Shown here: positions 51,289 to 63,137 of the stretch, one piece after another
Position numbering within the stretch: the stretch's first letter is position 1
Layout: every line of letters begins with the position of its first letter
NCBI RefSeq assembly: GCF_963676685.1
Contig: NC_092349.1
Span: forward strand, 41,121,426-41,185,425
Length of the DNA: 64,000 bases
From: Mytilus edulis
Taxonomy: Eukaryota; Mollusca; Bivalvia; Mytilida; Mytilidae
Direction of reading: 5' to 3'
Made by a program: the position numbers and the translations under genes
Notes under the pieces: generated by a model
Databases searched by the model: none
What the model saw: only the letters and a program-made list of their open reading frames with translations
What the model was told of the DNA's origin: nothing

Positions 51289-54200
51289 TTAGAAATAATC
51301 TGCAGCGCAAATGAAATGTTGTTTACTCGTGCATGGATAATCGTGCCATTTAAAATTGTCTTCACCATCCAATGCAATACAATTTTCATATCCGTGATTA
51401 GGCTGTCTTTTTCCCCAGTCGTTGAACTTCATGTCCATTTTACTATGGTCCCAAATCCAAGAGTAATTGTTCTCTATGTCGTTGCAACCAGTAAAGTACA
51501 CATTCTTATCTCCTAAAACTATAAAGAAAACTATATGTGTGCCAAAAAACTACAAAAAACAGTAAGCACAAAATTAATTTGTATTCCTCTCCTACATTTG
51601 GAAAGTTCCATGTCTTAATATGAGATACACCAAAAATTGTTGGATTTTAAACTAGATATGTTGGTTCGACATGTATAATTCTGTAATGCGGCTTTGTCGT
51701 ATAAAGTCGGTCAACGGGAGCAAAAGGGACGCTCTATCTGTAAGTCATCCGTATATACTAAAGTATCAGCTCAAGAAGTTAAGCCAGGAAATGTACAGAT
51801 TGTAAGAAAATATTATCAAGGGGAGTACCCAAAAAATGCAAACTCGGTCTTTAAGTTATTATTAAATAGTTTCACAAAAAAGCTACAGATATGCAGCGAA
51901 AAAGAAAAAAATAGAAATGTCTGATTACAGAATGGTGTCTATAATGATTTTCTTGTCCTCACCTTTGCAGATAATTCTTACCTTGATTCTCACTTGCTAG
52001 TCCTTTCAAGTATAAGTTTTCTTTTTTATCATATATCTCAACTAAATACCCTCCTTGTTTTTTTACAGAAAAGCTAGAATAATAGAATAACGAAAAAAGC
52101 AATTGAGCAAAATTATAACAGGATTCTGTTAAACATAATTGGGCTAATTAACTTAATATTTGATATTGTCGCACAATTCAAATTGCAACTCTGTTTACCA
52201 CTTTAATAATTTGATGCAGAATTAATCAAAGCATCTGACATGATGTAATGGCAATTCAATTTGTTCTATAGTGCTTTGGGTACATTAACAAATCAAATTA
52301 AAAAAAAATACGTTGTTCTCAACTAAAGTGTGCATTAATTATTGTATGTACACTTCACAGTTTAAATGCAATCTTGTCTTTGAGTTACGATACACTAGTT
52401 ATAAATTTATCAACAACACAGACTTCGTCGATTCATAATAGGAAACAGAAAGTTGCAAAATTATCACTTCTTCATAAACTAAAATCAAAGTAATTCAAAT
52501 ATTATTTCACTGCCATTTATTACGACTTTTTATACAATTATTCCTTTTAAGACATGATTTCAAGGTCGAATTAAATGGGGTTCATTTTTAATTTATTGCC
52601 TAAAGAGGGAATATATATCAGATGTTGATCAGACTTAGTTTTCCTTTATGCATTATCTTGAGAGAAACAGCATTACATTTGTACTAAATAACCCGTAAAA
52701 ATTTGATTTGTCATAAATCGACTTAAAAGTAGACCAAACGGAATGTACAACTGAATTTTACAGTTTGTTTATATGTAATGCTGTTACACGTAGTCCCATG
52801 TTAGGGGAGGGTTGTTGATCCTGTCACGTTCTGTATGTACATGGCCCGGACCCTTAAATTCAGTGGTAGTCGTGTATTGCTGTATACTATATTTGTATAA
52901 TGTCTGGGTTTTTTATCATCTATATAACGTGTTATAGTATTCTTTTTCTTGTCTTTATAAATATAACTTTTACTGTTAGGTCTGTTTTTGGCAATATCAA
53001 TTTGACGTTATCCTGTACTTATTCATCCCGTCATTTTGTTTCCGGTATTGTTCTATGATATATTTTGTATTTGTCTTTCATGTCTGCTAATGTTTTCTAT
53101 TTTTTTGTCTTTCATTTTTGGTAAAGTGCTTTGTCTATATTCCTTTTTGTGCTTCTTGGTTATATATTTGTTTGTTTTAAAGTGATTAACAAATATTTAC
53201 TGCTGTACTCTTTTTTCGTTTTTCTCGTTACGTCCCCGTCACCAGTTCAGTAGTCATCACTTCGGTAATATCAATTATATTGTCATTTTAATAAGTTTCC
53301 TGTTAACAAAACTTTTAATTAAAAAGTAAGGATGTTCTTATCCCAAGAATAGATTACCTTAGCCGGATTTGGCACAATTTTTTGGAATATTGGGTCCTTA
53401 ATGCTCTTCAAATTTGTACTTGTTTGTCTATATAACTATTTAATCTGGGTGTCACTGATGAGTCTTATGTAGACTAAACGCGCGTCTGGCGTTTTAAAAT
53501 ATAATACTGGTACCTTTGATAAGTATTTGACATTTTATCTGTTATGTCTATTTGTTTTGTTCACACATTGTTGTCAATGACAAATAACAATTATACAAGA
53601 TTAACAAAGGACTATTAGTAGTTACGGATTTGCCAGCTCCAGACCTCAATTAAATTGATTGAAAGATTATGTCTTCGTTAGATAAAAATTAAGCACAATC
53701 CCTCCTGTCAGGGGTTTAGTATCAAACCATCATAACATATAAGAGAAAAAAATAACCCGTATCATGCCAACAACAGGTTACAAAATAAATGTGTTTGTTT
53801 CCGATGCAAAGACCCTATGGGTGAATTATACAAAAATATGGCACTCTTAGTTACCTGGAAACAGTATCGTAACTATATCCCTTCTGCATGCGTGTGTTTA
53901 AAGGTTTGGTTAGATTTTGCCGTGAATGCCGACATGTTTGTGCTTTGTAAAGAATATTACCATAAAATATTGGATGTGAAATACTTCATCGTATCAGGTG
54001 TTTGCAATGTGATCCATTGAAGTTGTTTTGTTTTCCTGTTAGCTAAATTCCTATTCAAATTGTCCCAAATATTTCTCCGTAGTAATTCCTTCCAAAAAGG
54101 TATATTCTACTTAAACTGTCTATTTTGGAGTTATGTTATTTTCATAAAGGCATTCAATTTTTTGAAGGCATAACTTTTTGGCATCATCAAATCCATTTTT

Positions 54201-57200
54201 GAAAATTGACAAGAAATTATTATTTTCATAGTTCTATCAGAATGACTTTGCACGACAGTGTCTGTTTTTAAAAGGTCAATTTCATTAGGCGTTAATGAAC
54301 CTTTAACGTGGCTATATTGTGCTATCCAGTTCCTTTTATATTTTACTTGATAAAGATACTAATGAAGTTTTAAAAGATTTATTGTTTAAGTTCTATATAT
54401 CTTTTCTTATTCCACAGGAGGCAAAATTTGCATAAGAAAAATCACCACCATTGACCTTGAATTTATAATTGCCAAATATCTTTTCTTCTACATGTAAAAG
54501 GTCATCTTTCGTGACGAATGTTTTTAGTTTTCTACTAGTTAGTCTAGGAAATCAAAAGGATTTTTGTTATAATATTTAAACATTTTTATTTGCCAAAAAA
54601 ACATATTTTTAGTCTAATGACATTAACCAGTATTTACCTATTGAATTCCATTTATGTGTTTTAGAATTTACAATACTGTGCATACTTTACATATGTTTTG
54701 AATTTAGAAAATCCCTTAACTTTATCATTCATATCCCCCCTTTTCTTGCGGTAAAAAGCACACTGTCCTTGCGATTTGGTTTGTTTTCCAATCCCATATA
54801 CAGGACCATTTAATATTATTCATTTGTTTTTCGTATATATTTAGAATACCTTTCATTTTAATTTCGAATCCAATCATAGACAGTATGAATGATATAATTA
54901 AAACTTTTCCAGCAAATGTGAGATTCTTTTGATTTCCAAACCTCTATACAGCTTTTCATCGTATTTATTTTTTCTTACCCAATTTGATCGCATACCATCC
55001 CATATCCATTTTGAACCCTTATGTTTTCACAGGCGGCTTAGACCATATAATTTGGTTGAATGTGTGGGGGGTCGCCACCTGACTAAATACATACACTCAG
55101 TCTTTTCAATATTCATTCCGGGCCCTAAGGTGTCTTCGTTCAGTTTTAAATTTTTAAATTTTTCTTCGATAGAATCCTCATTTATATTAAAGAGTTGAGT
55201 ATCGTCAGCAAACATATTTAGCTTTGTTTCAATATAGTCCCCGGTTCTAGTTGGAAGTTTAATTCCTTCTATATTAGGATTGTTTCTAATTGATGCTGTA
55301 AGTGGGTCGACGAATTGAACGAATTATGCTTACAAATGGAGAAGTAAACCAATTCGTGATTTATTAGAATCAGCGAGTTTTAATATTTTCACTTTTGTTC
55401 TATTTATTGATATATCTGACATATATTGTCTTGGGCCTTGGTGTAAGCACTGGGGTTATGAGTTTGAATGAATACTCGTTTAAGCGTAAATTATAAGGTA
55501 ATGGGCTAAACGTGAAAAGGAAGACGTAGACACTCTATCCGAATGGATTAAGGCAGTGAGGTCGTTAATACAAATCAGAATTAAGAAACTGAATGGGTCC
55601 ATCAATGCCCATGCTACGTCAATCTTTAAAGACCCAAATGTTGCTAAACACTTATCCGACATCCATGATAAATATGTTGTTGTCCCCGCCAATAACATAG
55701 TTTTTGTCTGTAAAAGTTACTACATTAATTGCTTGATAAACGAATTAGGTATAGACAATTCACTTGGAAACTCAACATGTACCCTCACGACACTTACCAA
55801 AGAGGAAATCGTGGATAATCATAGGTCTGTTCTTTGTTCCTTTGGTATTTCAACCAAAGATGAAGAACTGGATCTTCCATCACTCAATTGGATACCTAAA
55901 CTACATAAGTGTCCTTACAAACAACGGTATATTGCTGGGTCTTCCAAGTGCTCCACGAAACCTCTTTCTAAATTATTAACATCTATTTGATCAGCAATCA
56001 AAGACGGGCTTCAAAGTTATTGTGAAACTGCCTATTCTAGAGGTGGCGTGAATCAGATGTGGATACTTAAAAATTCCAAAGATCTTTTAGAGTACATACA
56101 ATCTAACTCTCTTTCATCTTGTAACAGTATTAAAACATTTGACTTTTCTACTCTTTACACAAGTATTCCACATTCCAAACTAAAAGACAAATTGAAAGAG
56201 TTGGTATGACTTTGCTTCATAAAAAAGAATGGCAAACGTAGATACAAGTATCTTGTCTTAGGGAGGGATAAATCATACTTTGTAAAGAATCACTCTGATT
56301 CAAACAAAAAATTCTCTGAAACCGATATTATCAAGATGCTTGATTTCTTGATTGACAGTATATTTGTAACGTTCGGAGGACGTGTTTTTCAACAAACTGT
56401 CGGCATCCCAATGGGAACAAACTGTGCCCCTCTACTTGCCGACTTGTTTCTTTATTATTATGAGGCTGACTTCATGCAGGAACTTCTTAGGAAGAAAGAT
56501 AAGAAGTTAGCTTCCTTGTGAAATCATTTCTCTTGTCGTAAAGTTTTGTTTTCAACCGAACCTCATTGTCAATTTCTAGATTTAAGTCAAGATATGAGGC
56601 AGACTTAACTGTGTCTTTAGTATCCTGTATCTCTAGTTAGATGGGATAGATTCGTTCAACATAGTCACCAAATTTTGTATTATTTAGTGAAAGAACATCA
56701 TCTATATAGCGGAACGTAAAGTTAAAGGATATTGCTAACTTCTTATCTTTCTTCCTAAGAAGTGCCTGTATGAAGTCACAAATAGAGTCAGCTTAGTCCA
56801 ATGTATTCCACAATCTAATATTTAGAACTAAAACTTGATTATGTTGTATCACAGTAAATTATATGATTATATAAAAAAAAAATACTAAACCTACCTTTAA
56901 TAACACTTATATTCTTGAGTGCATTGATCAGAGTCTTTGTATCTGTCATAAGATGTTCTTCTGTAAGATAAGACCCATGTATTCACAATACTAAATTATA
57001 TTTCCGAACTGAAATAGTGACTAAGGAGATTGTTGAATATTGTCTGGTTTCGAATTTTCGGCGGAAAGCTTGCGAAATCCAATGTTATTGTCCTGTTATA
57101 TTTTAGAAATCGTAGTAAGACGTTATACCGACATGTTTAAGTAAAATCAGAACTTTAAATTAAGAGCTCATAATCTAAACATGCATAACATATCATACCG

Positions 57201-59507
57201 GTATTACTTTGTACAAATATCACAAATTGAATATATAATTGCTTGAGCACTATTTTACATTCTTATTAACATAAATAGAAACATTGAAATTCCAAAGTTT
57301 TAATACACGTTAATAATTTACAAATTACATTTAGTGCTTTTGAATCCACTACATAAAATAACACAGTACATTTCAGACAACACCATTTACATAACAATAC
57401 ACACATACAAACCATGATATTCTTCATATGCATGTTTAAACAAATGAAAGACAAATGTAAGCAACATGCTAATACTTATCAAAGGTACCAGGATTATAAT
57501 TTAATACGCCAGACGCGCGTTTCGTCTACATAAAACTAAAACAGAACTTAAGCGATGAATAAGTACTAAAACTACGTAGTAAGCAAATCACATATACAAA
57601 CCGAAATAAAAACAATACCTAGTCTCATTCTTATAAGAAGTATTGCTATTGCCTCATCTAACCTCTCATGACTTGTAAAGCCTACAATACCCTCTGAAAT
57701 ATTAAACTATGTTTACTCATGTAAATAATCAGTGAAGTAAATAATATCTATTTATATATTCCCTATATTAAATGCAAGAAACATTGTTTGCTGCGATCTT
57801 AAATTTTGAACTAACTAAGAATGAACCTAGATAGTTAGTTTGGGTTTTGGGGGATAATGATTTTTGTTCAAATGTTTGCCTTTTATCTTTCTAATTTGCC
57901 ATGGAATTTCGTAACCTTTGACTTAAAGTTTCTAATTGTCCTTTTTTTTATCTTTTAAAACATTTTATAAAGAAAATATAATTTCCCTACGCCGACTCTA
58001 GAATCACTCAGATTAAAACAGTTCAAGTAGAATAAGATCACTTTTAAAACTGATCAATCTAAAATGTTTTAATGATTATCCGTTCTGCTCTCTAAAGCAC
58101 GTTTACACTTATTCGAAAGCTTTAACAATACTAATAGAACGTTTTAGTAAGCGAAAAGGTTTGATATGTGATGTTACTAAATTAACTTAATTACCTGCAT
58201 TCCCTAATATTCTATTTGATGTTTTCCCTTCTTTTCCTATAAAACGAAAGCATTTTCTTTCAAAAAAATGTCAACAAATTACAGATATGAACCAACGAAT
58301 AGAACTAAACTACAAGCTCCTGACTTGGTATAGGCAAATAAATAATGTGGCGGGGTTGTTTAGGTCGTAATAGCACAACCCTCCCCTATCCTTAGAAAGT
58401 AATAAAACAACACAACATAAGAACAAACGATAAAAATCTGTTGAACATGGCTTACTTCATTAGATCGATAAAACAGGTTTTGCTTGGCGACCAAAACCGC
58501 ATACGACTTGTACGCCGCAGTTTCCTGGGGCACCAAAATGTTGCACAATAATTCAACTCGATGTCAGAAATAGGATATGGACTTCAATAATTTTTATAGT
58601 TTTGATATTAGCGGATAAGAAATTGGCTAACCGTTATCCAATAATGCCGAGTTAATGTCAAATATGTTATTCGAAGATTTAAATGTTTATCAAATCAGAG
58701 TATTAACGTTGCGCTGGTTTGGTAGAAAGAGGGCACAATTTAATTTAATGAAATCATTGCTTCATCATGCTACATTTGACTTTACATATGACAGAAAATG
58801 CCTTTCGAGACAACACTGTTAAATGTTTATCATATCTCGACTATACTATCTTTTGGTGTTTATCAAACACGTCTACTAACACATAAAACATGTCATGATA
58901 AGTGATACTGGAATAAAACACATAAAAACAATAATTACAGCCAAATATACCGCATTTAATATCAACACTCTCGTATTGATGTTATATTTGTTATTCTCGT
59001 GGGATTTTGTCTGATGCTTGGTCCGTTTCTGTGTGTGTTAGTTACATTGTAGTGTTGTGTCGTTGTTCTCCTCTTATATTTATGCGTTTCTCTCAGTTTT
59101 AGTTTGTTACCCCGATTTTGTTTTTTGTCCATGGATTTATGAGTTTGAACAGCGGTATACTACTGTTGCCTTTATTTTTGCTATAAAATAATGATGGGTT
59201 TTTTTCAAATCTGCTTATTGTATTATTTATCTATGAAAATAATGTTGCTAAACTTTATCTCTATCCTAATATATTGTGTCGAATAGACAAATATTTTTTT
59301 CATGAATCCATGTATATAGTTTAATATTATATCACCCTTAATGAAATTACCTGTTGATTCTTCGCCAAGAGCAAAAAAAATGTAACATATTCCTACAACT
59401 GTCAAACATCCAACAATGAGAGCAGCAGAAATGAACAGTCGCCTACCATACCGTCGTAGAAATATATGAATTCGACTCTGTCGTGGTCGGTCTTCTTTGT
59501 CTTCCAT
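51289..59507 (-). CDS. Type II transmembrane C-type lectin domain protein, incomplete (one CTLD exon not found)
   Basis: Exons recognised (minus strand): 59351-59507, 58195-58236, 57619-57693, 56895-56960, 51982-52073, 51289-51512; all have GT-AG borders. Exon 1 gives a basic tail (MEDKEDRPRQSR) and a transmembrane helix (LIVGCLTVVGICYIFFALG), type II. Exons 2-4 are phase 1 to phase 1 stalk exons (EEHLMTDTKTLINALKNIS-like in exon 4). The fifth listed exon begins in phase 2 and reads FSVKKQGGYLVEIYDKKENL, the middle of a CTLD. The last exon has GCNDIENNYSWIW, KRQPNHGYENCIALDG, a WHDYPC box in place of WND and HFICAADYF. QPN suggests calcium-dependent sugar binding of uncertain type. The exon carrying the first CTLD cysteines (phase 1 to phase 2) should lie in 52074-56894 but was not found. 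That intron is filled by retroelement remnants, so the gene may be disrupted. Confidence 0.75.
53590..54020 (-). pseudogene. Penelope-like RT C-terminus and 3' region, second inverted copy
   Basis: It aligns with 47100-47530 and, reversed, with 62280-62700; shared pieces include GCCAGCTCCAGACCTCA, CAACAACAGGTT, GCAAAGACCCTAT and CAGTATCGTAACTATATCCC. A plus-strand 67-codon frame here is accidental. Confidence 0.7.
54400..55311 (-). pseudogene. L1/Tx1-like LINE RT core remnant
   Basis: From 55311 the minus strand reads DPLTASIRNNPNIEGIKLPT, then MFADDTQLFNINEDSIEE with the catalytic ADD box, and GMNIEKTECMYL. Further pieces (RKNKYDEKLYRGLE, GPVYGIGKQTKS) continue across stops. The upstream fingers are missing. 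It is a different copy from the one at 48900-50640 and lies in the opposite orientation. Confidence 0.75.
55500..56520 (+). pseudogene. Penelope-like RT remnant, copy 2, 5' part
   Basis: It contains DVDTLSEWIKAVRSLIQIRI, IFKDPNVAKHLSDIHDKYVV, LNWIPKLHKCPYKQRYIAGS (RT finger region), FDFSTLYTSIPHSKLKDKL, FGGRVFQQTVGIPMGTNCAP and LLADLFLYYYEADFMQELL. In-frame stops occur at about 55988 and 56207. The sequence is cut at 56520, just before the YIDD box, where the orientation flips. The GIPMG motif is intact, unlike copy 1. Confidence 0.8.
56521..56785 (-). pseudogene. Penelope-like RT remnant, copy 2, inverted 3' part
   Basis: This segment matches the minus-strand copy 1 at about 20725-20990, so the RT palm (the region holding the YIDD) continues here on the opposite strand. 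Bases 56733-56779 are the reverse complement of 56467-56513, leaving 47 bp duplicated on either side of the inverted piece. Confidence 0.8.
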
Positions 59508-59990
59508 TATAGAAATGGTTACACACCTCACAGAAATCTTCGTTCTTTTATAAGATATCCTACATCTGTTACAACAATCTTTGAAAGTGTCAAATGTCAA
59601 ACCTTTCGATTTAATAGCATGGTAAATTTCAAGAGCAACAATATATTACGGTTAAGTGGCTGTCTAGGATCATTTAGTGGGATTTCCCTATGTTGATTGA
59701 TAGTTAACGTTACAAAGATGAAAATAACTAAAATTGGATATTTGGACCAGCTTGTTATCATCGGTGATTTTAATATGCACTGCATACATTTTAATCAAAG
59801 GTTTGTTCGTTAGATTTTGGTTTTGGTCAATTGAGTGTTGGAACTTTGTGTTACGAATTAATGCAACATACCCCTTACTTTCCATGTCATGGTTCTCTAA
59901 CTTCAATAAACCTCATGTTGGATTTTTTTCGGTTTCAAATCATCTATGCATTCATAGCCTAACTTCTTTGCGAGCAAGTAAGCAGTTTTC
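59508..59990. other. 5' region of the CTLD gene
   Basis: The ATG at 59507 is the first in its frame after upstream stops. No TATA box or initiator could be assigned with confidence, and no repeat was recognised in this short stretch. Confidence 0.35.
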
Positions 59991-60220
59991 TGTATGATCA
60001 CAACTTCATTTACACCACTGGACCGATGCCACTACTGGTGGATTTTTTGTCCCCGAGGGTATCACCAGCCCGGTAGTCAGGACTTCGAAGTTGACATGAA
60101 TATCAATAATATGGTCATATTTTATAAATTTACTGTTTGCAAAATTTATGAATTATTCGAAATACAGAGGATGTTCTTATGCCAGGTATAAATAACCTTA
60201 ACCATATTTGACACAAAATG

Positions 60221-61690
60221 TAAAAGTTTCCCGTATGTAATCCAAAAAGAAATCAGAAAGATTCCAAGTTGCATTAGGTGTAGAAGATCGAACTCCAAAA
60301 TTTATACAAATGATATTTTCACCTTTTTTGCCATAGACGGAAAAGATTGTCTCTTGTCCGAAATCCAATATTTTCTGTTTTCTTTTCTTCATAAAACAGT
60401 CGTAAATTTCACAAAACGACTTCATCCGTTATTTTATCTTCTTTATTATTATACAATATAATATACAATTCAAAATAAACCTATCCTACTTAACACTAGA
60501 ATTTGAAGTGTTTCAAGTCTACAAGTATTTCTATGTGAGAGGATGATAATTTTACATAGTATCAATTATATCACAAAACGAACTAAATTGGGTCATACTG
60601 GGGATGGTTTTATGGTTAGAAAAGGTTTGGTGGATAAACTATCAACATTACATCAAATTTATAAATATCTTATAAAAGTTGTGCATTATTACCTCAGAAT
60701 TGTCCAAAGTTTTCATACATTTCGTTAATCTAAAAATCAACTAAAGACTCATCAGTGACGCTCACCAAAATTAAAAAGATGAAATAAAGGACGAAGAGCA
60801 ATCAGGACCCAGTAACTATTTCCCTTAATAATTTTTTTTCCCAATTTTCTTGTTGTTGCAGCTTCTTTGATAGATAGAGAGAAACATTACCGTATATCGG
60901 GTTATTTTCGCAGGTGTAAATTTCGCAATTTCCATTGAATAAGGTATACGAAAAATTATGGCGGTTATTATTTGGGCATGTTCATAATTTTTATCCATAA
61001 CTTTGCATGTGCACTTTCAATTTGGAGGGAATATATTTTGGCGATTTTGTTTTATCCGCCTACGAAAATAACCCGTGATAACTGTGAATTTACCCTGGAG
61101 GTAGATATTTTTGTTAATACATTTATGCTAGGATCTTTTCTAAAGTCATTCTAAAAGTAAATAGATATGTATATAAAATTGAGAATGGAAATGGAGAATT
61201 TGTCAAAGAGACAACAACCCGACCATAGAACAGACAACAGCAGAAGGTCACCAATATGTCTTCAATGCAGCGAGAAACTCCCGCACACGGAGGCGTCCTT
61301 CAGCTGGCTTCTTAACAAAAATGTTTATTTGTTTATCGTGAACCGTTTTGGACGAGTCTGCCTTATCAAATCAAATCGTTATATGAAGTAAAATCAGTTA
61401 TTTGTGCCTGATTTAAGCAATTAAGACATCTTGATATCAAGAGACAAGTTAGCCAAAGGCAAGGTTTTCTCATATTTTTATGTGTTTGAAAATACAAAAC
61501 TGAGTAGCGTATTCTCATGAATAGCAAATAATTTCGGGTTTCATTTTTCGATAAAATAGTACTTTATGGTACTGATACTTCTAGCATGTTCTCTATTTCT
61601 GCAGACACAAGCTTTCAGTTAGAAAACTAAAAATAACATTTGAGATTTCGTGTTCATTATTGATCAGTCTCGTCCTTAACTATATGTCCC
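60221..61690. other. Intergenic stretch with repeat fragments
   Basis: M1 and M2 fragments lie at about 60730-60830 and 61172-61300. The minus-strand open frame at 60198-60425 is intact but not recognised. Confidence 0.4.
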
Positions 61691-61694
61691 ACTG

Positions 61695-62505
61695 GAATTT
61701 AGAAGCAAAAAGAATCGGAATTCCAATGGGGACTAACTGTGCACCACTTATTGCGGACCTGTTTTTGTAGTGCTATGAGTTACAATTTATGACAAATATA
61801 AGCAAAGACCCATCGAAACAACATCTGATAAACAAATTTAATAATACTTTTAGATATTTGGATGACATTTTGGCTCTCAATAATGACGACTTCAGTATGT
61901 ATATTAAAGGAATTAATCCTGTTGAACTTACTTTAAATAAAGCTAATACTAACAATGACCACTGCCCTTTCCTCGATCTTGATATCTATATCACTAACGG
62001 AAAGCTGAGTACTAAAATTTATGATAAAAGAGATAATTTTTCATTTCCTATCGTTAATTATCCATTTTTAGATGTTGACGTTCCCTTGTCACCATCTTAC
62101 GGTGTTTATATATCTCAAATTGTACGATTCGCTCGTGTATGTAACAATGTTTTAGATTTTAACGAGAGAAATGTATGCATTACTGAAAAATTATTACACC
62201 AGGGTTTTCGATATCACAAACTAGTCAAAACATTTACTAAATTTTATCATCGGTATAAGGACATCATTCGTAAATATAGCTCAACATGCAGACTTCTTAT
62301 ACGTTCAGGTATTTCACATCCAATTTTTTATGGAAATATTCTTTATAAAGCACAAAGGTGTCAGTATTCACCTTAAAAACTAACAAAACCTTTGAATAGA
62401 CTTATTAAGAAGGGATATAGTTACGATACTGTTTTCAGGTCATTAAAGATTGCATATTTTGGCGTTAATATTGATTCACTTATAGGGTCTTTGCATCGGA
62501 ACTAA
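61695..62505 (+). pseudogene. Penelope-like RT remnant, copy 3, 5'-truncated
   Basis: The frame opens at RIGIPMGTNCAPLIADLFL and meets TAG at 61768. It continues through NTFRYLDDILALNNDDFS with the YLDD catalytic box, CPFLDLDIYITNGKLSTKIY and SYGVYISQIVRFARVC. After TAA at 62374 it continues in frame as LTKPLNRLIKKGYSYDTVF to the natural-looking stop at 62503. So only two point stops break ~270 codons, a younger copy than the others. The sequence before 61695 does not match. A conserved 3' region follows to about 62700. Confidence 0.8.
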
Positions 62506-62700
62506 ACACATTTATTCAAAAACCAGTTTTTGGCATGACACGGGTTATGTTCTTCTCATATATGTTAAGATGGTATGATACTAAACCCCTAACGGGAAGG
62601 ATTGTGCCTGATGTTCATATGATGAAATCATAATCTTTCAGTCAGTTTAATTGAAGTCTGGAGCTGGGATGTCAGTTAACTGCTAGTAGTCTGTTGTTAT
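62506..62700 (+). repeat. 3' untranslated region shared by the Penelope-like family
   Basis: It includes TTTGGCATGACACGGGTTAT, CCCCTAACGGGAAGGAT and GTCTGGAGCTGGGATGTCAG. It is found in reverse at 47100-47330 and 53600-53800, which defines a common 3' end for the family. Confidence 0.75.
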
Positions 62701-62751
62701 TTATGTATTATTGTATTTTCTTTATTTTCTTTAGTTACATCTTCTGACATC

Positions 62752-63137
62752 AGACTCGGACTTCTCTTGAACTGAATTTTAATGTGCGTATTGTTATGCG
62801 TTTACTTTTCTACATTGGCTAGAGGTATAGGGGGAGGGTTGAGATCTCACAAACATGTTAACCCCGCCGCATTTTTGCGCTTGTCCCAATTCAGGAGCCT
62901 CTGGCATTTGTTAGTCTTGTATTATTTTAATTTTAGTTTCTTGTGTACAATTTGGAAATTAGTATGGCGTTTATTATCACTGAACTAGTACATATTTGTT
63001 TAGGGGCCAGATGAAAGACGCCTCCTGGTGCGAAATTTCTCGCTACATTGAAGACCTGTTGGTGACCTTCTGCTGTTGTTTTTTGGTCGGGTTGTTGTCT
63101 CTTTGGCACATTCTCCATTTCCATTTTCAATTTTAGT
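62752..63137 (+). repeat. Dispersed repeat M2, second full copy
   Basis: Same orientation and length as 6046-6427; begins GACTCGGACTTCTCTTGAAC and ends near CATTTTCAATTTTA. Confidence 0.75.

Larger units (their letters stand above)
52074..56894 (-). other. CTLD gene intron filled with retroelement remnants
   Basis: It contains a dispersed-repeat piece (about 52790-52870), an M1 copy (53370-53525), a Penelope-like 3' fragment (53590-54020), an L1/Tx1-like LINE (54400-55311) and an inverted Penelope-like copy (55500-56785). A CTLD exon with a TG|GT donor was looked for and not found. Confidence 0.7.

Noticed and set aside
52140..52280. Candidate missing CTLD exon with donor at about 52196 (minus strand)
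   Set aside because: The required phase contains an in-frame TAA and no CTLD cysteine or tryptophan pattern.
60198..60425. 75-codon minus-strand frame
   Set aside because: Not recognised; adjacent to an M1 repeat and without splice or signal evidence, so left unannotated as a gene.
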